A DNA stretch of 10,738 nucleotides, from the NCBI GenBank assembly GCA_046046315.1, contig JBJOKB010000058.1:1-10738 (forward strand), read 5' to 3'. Source of the DNA: ATZT02 sp046046315 (GTDB taxonomy: Bacteria; Actinomycetota; Actinomycetes; S36-B12; UBA5976). The position numbers and the translations under genes were made by a program. Below, in pieces: positions 6,514 to 10,738 of this stretch. Under the pieces are notes generated by a model, which saw nothing but the letters and a program-made list of their open reading frames with translations, made no database searches and was not told the origin of the DNA. Numbering within the stretch: position 1 is the stretch's first letter; each line of letters begins with the position of its first letter.

Positions 6514-6930
6514 GTGGCACTTAACTTAGCGTTTCTAAATAGGTCTTATCCGTCTTTAGAAACTTTTAAAGTTGATCAAGAAAAAATACAAGCCTTTAGT
6601 GATGCAATTGGTGATACCAACGAATACGTTAAACAAGGATTTGCCTCTCCAACTTTTTTAATTTCCATCCAAATGGGGGCAATGGAAGTTGCTCTATTTG
6701 ATCCTGAATTAGGACTTGACTACAGCAAAGTGGTTCACGGGGAACAAAGTTTTGAATACAAAAAACCTGTGAAAGCAGGAGATGAATTATCTTTTACTTC
6801 CACTATTGAAGACATAAAATCTAAAGTTGGCAACGACTTCATCACGATTAGAAGCGATGTTAAGGATGCAGCAGGAGATGATGTTGCCACTTTGAAAGCC
6901 ACATTAATTGCTCGCGGAACGGACAATTAA
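6514..6930 (+). CDS. hadA: HadA-like subunit of a MaoC-family (3R)-hydroxyacyl dehydratase
   Basis: A hot-dog-fold protein of the FAS1-like dehydratase/UPF0336 family, 138 residues. It starts at a GTG (MALNLAFLNRSYPS), which aligns with the MALxxxFxGRxYP start of actinobacterial relatives; there is no Shine-Dalgarno site. The conserved core VVHGEQSFEYKKP...AGDEL lies at 73-92. In M. tuberculosis HadA is the non-catalytic, substrate-holding partner of HadB in FAS-II. Here the segment between GD (33-34) and SPTF (45-48) is only about ten residues, against roughly twenty in the relatives I recall, so the overhang is shortened. The stop overlaps the hadB ATG by one base (TAATG), giving tight coupling and supporting a heterodimer. 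There is no mycolate pathway in view, so a role in ordinary or other acyl-chain dehydration is inferred. Confidence 0.88.
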   Translation: MALNLAFLNRSYPSLETFKVDQEKIQAFSDAIGDTNEYVKQGFASPTFLISIQMGAMEVALFDPELGLDYSKVVHGEQSFEYKKPVKAGDELSFTSTIEDIKSKVGNDFITIRSDVKDAAGDDVATLKATLIARGTDN

Positions 6931-7358
6931 TGACTTCTGTTATTAAATACAGTGACGTAGAAGTCGGATTTGAATTACCTAAAATCATTCACAATTATCA
7001 GCGTCAAGATTTGGTTAATTATGCAAATGCGTCTGGAGACCATAATAAAATTCATTTAGATGAAGCGTTTGCTAAATCAGTTGGATTGCCAGACATAATT
7101 GCCCACGGAATGTTAACAATGGGTGTAGCTAGCCGTGTTGTAACTAATTGGGTCAAAGACATAGATGCCATAAAAAGCTTTTCAGTAAAATTTTCTGCTC
7201 CCGTTGTAGTTCCTAAAGACGGGAAAGGAACAGACGTAGAGTTCGGCGCAAAAATAGAAGAAAAAATGGCGGATAATTTAGTAAAGATCGCCGTGGAAGC
7301 CCGCTGCAATGGCAGTAAAGTTTTAGGTCGATCTTTAATAATTGCTCAACTTTCTTAG
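6930..7358 (+). CDS. hadB: HadB-like catalytic subunit of a MaoC-family (3R)-hydroxyacyl dehydratase
   Basis: A single hot-dog-domain dehydratase, 142 residues, the same length as mycobacterial HadB. The hydratase-2 motif is intact: YANASGDHNKIHLDE supplies the catalytic Asp37 and His42, followed by GLPDIIAHGMLTMG (52-65). It would remove water from (3R)-hydroxyacyl thioesters, on acyl carrier protein or CoA, together with the HadA-like partner encoded just upstream. The two genes share one base (TAATG), and the next gene starts three bases after the stop, so they are one operon. Distinguishing a FAS-II type enzyme from an R-specific enoyl-CoA hydratase is not possible from sequence alone, but the pairing and position favour HadAB. 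Confidence 0.92.
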   Translation: MTSVIKYSDVEVGFELPKIIHNYQRQDLVNYANASGDHNKIHLDEAFAKSVGLPDIIAHGMLTMGVASRVVTNWVKDIDAIKSFSVKFSAPVVVPKDGKGTDVEFGAKIEEKMADNLVKIAVEARCNGSKVLGRSLIIAQLS

Positions 7359-7361
7359 ATT

Positions 7362-8288
7362 ATGAATGTTCCTCAAGAAGTTATAGCTTTAGCCGAGCAA
7401 AGAATAAAGGCTCGAGCTAATAAAGACTTTGCTCTTTCTGATCAACTACGAAATAAAATTGCTGATTTGGGCTTTGTCGTAAAAGATAAACCAAACGGTT
7501 ATGAACTAGAAATCAAACCACCATTTGAAGTATTTGAAAATATAGCGAATTTAAAAGTTGAGACAAATAGGTTAAATAAACGAATTTCTATTTGCTTACT
7601 TGTAGACGGATGGCTCGAAGACACAAAAGAATGTATTGATGCGTTACTAACTTTTATGCCAAGTGATGCAGTCATTTTGGCTCTAGATTTGGGAAATAAA
7701 GAATCTGTCGGAAACTATTTAGCAGAACTTGAAAAAGAAAATAAAAATTTGGTAGTAATTCACACTTCCCAAACTCTGGAACAAGCTGGATGGGCAAATG
7801 CAATAAATAAGTTAATTGAATTAACACCTTGTGAATTTAGCGTTGTGATGGATTTAAGTTCAATAATCAGCGCAGACGCAATTACACCTTTAATTGATCA
7901 AATAAAAAGCGATGTAGTTGCAGCAGGGTGGAAAGGTGCTCTTGTCAATTTAGAAGATCAATGGCGAAGCGTTGAAGATAAAGGGCCAGGAGAGGTTGAT
8001 ATTTTATTGGGTTATCTTTTTGCGATTAAAACTAAAATTGCTCAAGAGATACCAGCCAATGCAAAGGCCAAGTTTTATAGAAATGCTGATCTTGAATGGT
8101 CATTAGCTTTAAGAAGCAAAGGACATAAATTAGTGGCTTTAGGAAATGAATTACCCGTGGAACAAAAAAGACATCGTGGTTATCACGATTCTGATATTGA
8201 TTATCGGGAAAAAGAATCTAAGAAAACTTATGACCGAATCCTGCAAAACTATCGAGGTAAAACTCAAATATTGAGTCCAAGAAGATAA
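7362..8288 (+). CDS. Fusion of a CysRS C-terminal-tail-like segment to a degenerate GT-A glycosyltransferase-like domain
   Basis: A 308-residue soluble protein of unknown function. Residues 3-50 (AEQRIKARANKDFALSDQLR, then DLGFVVKDKPNGYELE) resemble the last part of cysteinyl-tRNA synthetase, a small helical segment also found in a few unrelated proteins. Residues 75-300 look like a family 2 GT-A domain: a Rossmann-like start (RISICLLVDGW), a central VVMDLSS (162-167) where the metal-binding DxD would be, RNADLEWSLALRSKGHKLVAL (240-260) where the acceptor-side Asp/Glu lies, and a C-terminal HRGY (271-274) followed by basic helices. The DxD reads Asp164-Leu-Ser, so metal and sugar-nucleotide binding may be altered or lost. 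No membrane segments or signal peptide are seen. Three bases separate it from hadB and 16 from murB, which suggests a cell-envelope role. Neither half identifies its substrate. Confidence 0.75.
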   Translation: MNVPQEVIALAEQRIKARANKDFALSDQLRNKIADLGFVVKDKPNGYELEIKPPFEVFENIANLKVETNRLNKRISICLLVDGWLEDTKECIDALLTFMPSDAVILALDLGNKESVGNYLAELEKENKNLVVIHTSQTLEQAGWANAINKLIELTPCEFSVVMDLSSIISADAITPLIDQIKSDVVAAGWKGALVNLEDQWRSVEDKGPGEVDILLGYLFAIKTKIAQEIPANAKAKFYRNADLEWSLALRSKGHKLVALGNELPVEQKRHRGYHDSDIDYREKESKKTYDRILQNYRGKTQILSPRR

Positions 8289-8304
8289 CTATTCAATTAG
8301 CATA

Positions 8305-9324
8305 ATGAATATGAGAAAAATCAAGAATTTCAAACTCGCAGATCACTCAACTCTTAGAGTTGGAGGTTTGGCTTCAACGGTTTGTGAAATTCAAAGCCCA
8401 TCAGATATTCAAGACTTTGTTCACGAATATGGCAATGAAGATTTTTTTGTATTAGGTGGGGGAAGCAACATTGTTGCCCCCGATCACGAAATTAAAACTC
8501 CCATTGCATTTATGCAATTGGTTAATTCCTCCACAAAAACTGATGGCGATTTTGTTGAAATTACAGCGGGTGCAGGAATGATTTGGGATGACTTTGTGGC
8601 AGACGCTGTCGATCAAGGATTAAGTGGAGTTGAAACACTATCTGGAATCCCAGGAACTATCGGAGCTTCTCCAATTCAAAACATTGGCGCGTATGGAACA
8701 GAAGTTAAATCAACAATAAAATCTGTGCAATTAGTTGATGGGACTACTGGAAAATCAAGAGTATTATCAAATGAGGATCTTAAATTTAGTTATAGATATT
8801 CCATACTAAAAGATTTGACTTCAAGATTTATCATTGAAAATGTCACATTCAAGTTAAAACGAAATAAAAGTTCGAATGTGACAAATTATCCGCAAGTCGC
8901 AGAGGCTTTAGGTATTAAACCTGGAGAAAGTGTCTCCATAAAAGACTTACGTAATGTGATTATTGCAATCAGAAAATCAAAAGGCATGATTTTAGATTCA
9001 AACGATCATGACACTTATAGCGTGGGTTCATTTTTTATCAATCCAATTTTAGAAAAAGAAAAAGTTCCTCTTAATGCACCAATGTATGAAAACGAATCAG
9101 GCAAAGTTAAAACTAGTGCGGCTTGGTTAATTGAGCAGTCAGGTTTTGAAAAAGGATTCAGACATGGTGGTGCAATTATTTCAAGCAAGCACACATTGGC
9201 AATTGCAAATTCAGGAAATGCCACAGCACAAGATGTAATCGAGCTATCGAATCAAATTATCTCTGGAGTAAGACAAAAATTTGGAATTGAATTAACTATT
9301 GAACCAAGAATTTTAAATATTTAA
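8305..9324 (+). CDS. murB: UDP-N-acetylenolpyruvoylglucosamine reductase (UDP-MurNAc dehydrogenase)
   Basis: FAD enzyme of the cytoplasmic peptidoglycan pathway. It uses NADPH to reduce UDP-GlcNAc-enolpyruvate to UDP-MurNAc. The 339 residues and the extra domain segment fit the E. coli-like type I form. FAD-binding motifs are VLGGGSN (49-55) and GIPGTIGASPIQNIGAYG (114-131). Active-site residues are Arg164 in SYRYS, Ser242 in GSFF (proton donor) and Glu333 in the C-terminal TIEPR. The N-terminal STLRVGG (15-21) is also typical. A second in-frame ATG two codons downstream (8311) is an equally possible start; neither has a Shine-Dalgarno site. It is the last gene of the plus-strand run, and its TAA interlocks with the stop of the converging aminotransferase gene. 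Confidence 0.96.
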   Translation: MNMRKIKNFKLADHSTLRVGGLASTVCEIQSPSDIQDFVHEYGNEDFFVLGGGSNIVAPDHEIKTPIAFMQLVNSSTKTDGDFVEITAGAGMIWDDFVADAVDQGLSGVETLSGIPGTIGASPIQNIGAYGTEVKSTIKSVQLVDGTTGKSRVLSNEDLKFSYRYSILKDLTSRFIIENVTFKLKRNKSSNVTNYPQVAEALGIKPGESVSIKDLRNVIIAIRKSKGMILDSNDHDTYSVGSFFINPILEKEKVPLNAPMYENESGKVKTSAAWLIEQSGFEKGFRHGGAIISSKHTLAIANSGNATAQDVIELSNQIISGVRQKFGIELTIEPRILNI

Positions 9325-10514
9325 GCCAATAACTTTTGTAATCTAGATACACCTTCAACAAGATCTTTGTCACTCAAGGCATAACTCATTCGGACATATC
9401 CTGGTGTGCCAAATGCTTCACCTGGAACCAGTGCTACATCAACTTCTTCTAAAGCTATGTTTGCTAAATCAAGTGAAGAATTAATAGTTTTGCCATTAAC
9501 AGTTTTTCCAATTAACCCTTTAACCGATGGATACACATAAAAAGCACCACCTGGTTCAGGGCAAACAACACCTTTAATTTCATTTAACATTTTCACAATT
9601 GTTTCACGACGTTTTGTGAAAGCATCTAACATTGGTTTTAAAACTTCTTGCGATCCATTAAGAGCAGCAATTGTTGCCTGCTGAGCAATATTGTTCACAT
9701 TACTTGTCATATGTGATTGTAAGTTTGTCGAAGCTTTAGTGAATTCTTTTGAACCAATTGTCCAACCTACACGCCAACCTGTCATGGCATAAGTCTTTGC
9801 CACACCATTTACTATTACACATTTATCTCTTAATTCAGGAACTAATCCTGGCATTGATGAAAATTTTGAACCAGGGTAAATCAGATGCAGATAGATCTCA
9901 TCTGTCATTACCCAAATATTTTTTGAAACTGCCCATTGACCAATAGCTTTAACTTCTTCTGGTGTGTAAACAGTTCCAGTTGGATTTGAAGGGGAAGAAA
10001 AAATAAGTAATTTAGTTTTTGAAGTATAGGCTTTTTCAAGCTGTTCAACACTAATTTTGTAATTTGTGGTTTCATCAGAATCAATAACAATAGGTTTGCC
10101 ACCAAAAATTTGCACTACTTCCGGATAAGTAACCCAGTATGGAGCTTGCAATAAAACTTCATCACCCGGATTAATTAATGTGGCCATCGTGTTAAAGATT
10201 GCTTGTTTACCGCCATTAGTAACAACAACTTGATCAGCAGTTATTTCGTAACCATCATCTCTTGTTGCTGCTTTTGCAATTGCTTCTTTTAATGCAACTA
10301 AACCTGGAGTTGGTGAATAGCGATGGTTAGAAACTTCGTTTGCTGCTTTTTGTGCAGCCTCAACAATGTGTGCAGGTGTTGGAAAGTCTGGTTCTCCTGC
10401 GCCAAAACCAATAACTGGACGTCCAGCTGCCTTTAAGGCTTTGGCTTTTGCATCAACTGCCAATGTTGCCGATTCGGCAATGGCCAGGACGCGGTCAGAG
10501 ATTTGTTTGCTCAT
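9321..10514 (-). CDS. aspC: Aspartate aminotransferase, class I PLP-dependent (subgroup I-gamma-like)
   Basis: PLP enzyme that interconverts aspartate plus 2-oxoglutarate with oxaloacetate plus glutamate; activity on other amino or keto acids is possible. From the ATG at 10514 it has 397 residues. Key residues in this numbering are Asn177 (SNPTG), Asp205 and Tyr208 (TDEIY), the Schiff-base Lys240 (GVAKTYAMTGWR) and the substrate-carboxylate Arg375 (YVRMSYA). GAGEPDFPTP near the N-terminus and the run of residues from SATLAVDAKAKALKAAGRP onwards match Streptomyces enzymes closely. The frame stays open upstream to a GTG at 10553 (410 residues), and another GTG lies at 10535. I prefer the ATG because conserved sequence begins a few residues after it, but GAGGAG at 10538-10543 is badly spaced for every candidate, so the start is uncertain. 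The gene converges on murB with a 4-bp overlap. Confidence 0.95.
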   Translation of the reverse strand: MSKQISDRVLAIAESATLAVDAKAKALKAAGRPVIGFGAGEPDFPTPAHIVEAAQKAANEVSNHRYSPTPGLVALKEAIAKAATRDDGYEITADQVVVTNGGKQAIFNTMATLINPGDEVLLQAPYWVTYPEVVQIFGGKPIVIDSDETTNYKISVEQLEKAYTSKTKLLIFSSPSNPTGTVYTPEEVKAIGQWAVSKNIWVMTDEIYLHLIYPGSKFSSMPGLVPELRDKCVIVNGVAKTYAMTGWRVGWTIGSKEFTKASTNLQSHMTSNVNNIAQQATIAALNGSQEVLKPMLDAFTKRRETIVKMLNEIKGVVCPEPGGAFYVYPSVKGLIGKTVNGKTINSSLDLANIALEEVDVALVPGEAFGTPGYVRMSYALSDKDLVEGVSRLQKLLA

Positions 10515-10660
10515 AAACCCAATGTTGTCAGGCACTTCTCCTCGAGACTTCACCCACTAGGACTCATAAATACTGTGTCGGCGTAAACTCGTTCAGGCGT
10601 GAAGACGCTGTGCGAGGAATGCCTATCTTTTAAGCGTGATCGGCAGCTTTTGGTGCGCTT
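10515..10660. other. Divergent intergenic region between aspC and tRNA-Trp
   Basis: About 146 bases that must serve aspC to the left and tRNA-Trp to the right. On the minus strand, TATTTA at 10567-10572 could be a -10 element for aspC, with its end 13 bases before the GTG at 10553. On the plus strand, TATCTT at 10624-10629 could be a -10 element for the tRNA; the -35 positions of both are poor. The stretch from 10575 to 10660 is G+C-richer than the genes around it. I see no other gene or repeat. Confidence 0.4.
10538..10543 (-). promoter_or_regulatory. Shine-Dalgarno-like site upstream of aspC
   Basis: GAGGAG on the minus strand. It is 2 bases before the GTG at 10535 and 23 bases before the ATG at 10514, and it lies inside the frame opened by the GTG at 10553. 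None of these spacings is normal, so it does not decide the start. Confidence 0.3.
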
Positions 10661-10733
10661 AGGGGTGTGGCGCAACTGGTAGCGTACCGGTCTCCAAAAC
10701 CGGTGGTTGCAGGTTCAAATCCTGTCGCCCCTG
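10661..10733 (+). tRNA. tRNA-Trp (anticodon CCA)
   Basis: A 73-base cloverleaf. The acceptor AGGGGTG pairs with CGCCCCT (10726-10732, one G:T wobble), and the discriminator G10733 is the expected identity base for tRNA-Trp. The anticodon arm is CCGGT-CTCCAAA-ACCGG with CCA at 10694-10696, and the T arm contains GGTTCAAATCC. The 3' CCA tail is not encoded (CAAAA follows). In other actinobacteria this tRNA directly precedes secE and nusG, so those genes are expected just past the window edge. Confidence 0.97.
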
Positions 10734-10738
10734 CAAAA

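Overview
This window is a stretch of ordinary chromosomal backbone from an actinobacterium with an unusually AT-rich, compact genome (about 35-40% G+C by eye). The assignment rests on three things. NuoN has the actinobacterial form. The gene order nuoN - prenyl synthase - rarD - htpX - tRNA-Tyr - yajQ - tRNA-Thr - tRNA-Met - rpmG - hadA - hadB - murB - aspC - tRNA-Trp is, from memory, the order of Streptomyces and partly of Mycobacterium, where secE-nusG-rplK follow. The individual proteins also resemble actinobacterial ones. Low G+C, very short spacers, overlapping genes and few Shine-Dalgarno sites suggest a streamlined aquatic lineage such as Nanopelagicales (acI) or a relative. That placement is inference.

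Bases 1-3409: the 3' end of a complex I operon (nuoN, truncated by the window edge) is coupled through an ATGA overlap to a long-chain polyprenyl diphosphate synthase, which probably makes the menaquinone side chain. A RarD-type permease converges on it from the other strand, and the two stop codons interlock. Bases 3410-4620: a 170-bp divergent spacer, the HtpX membrane protease, tRNA-Tyr and a strong 15-bp hairpin that probably terminates transcription from both sides. Bases 4623-6051 (minus strand): an SDR oxidoreductase followed by yajQ, overlapping by 8 bp.

Bases 6119-9324 (plus strand): tRNA-Thr, tRNA-Met, rpmG (54 codons), hadA, hadB, an unusual fusion gene and murB form one close-packed run. 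The fusion gene joins a CysRS C-terminal-tail-like segment to a degenerate GT-A glycosyltransferase-like domain. It is the least explained gene here. Bases 9321-10514 (minus strand): an aspartate aminotransferase converges on murB, again with interlocked stop codons. tRNA-Trp closes the window, and secE-nusG would be expected just beyond.

Four tRNAs, one ribosomal protein and genes for respiration, quinone, fatty-acid, peptidoglycan and amino-acid metabolism make this housekeeping DNA. I see no mobile element, CRISPR array, phage gene or defence system. The points worth a second look are the fusion protein, the shortened HadA, the interlocked convergent stops, the htpX leader and the ambiguous aspC start. 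There is no gene-free stretch longer than 300 bases.
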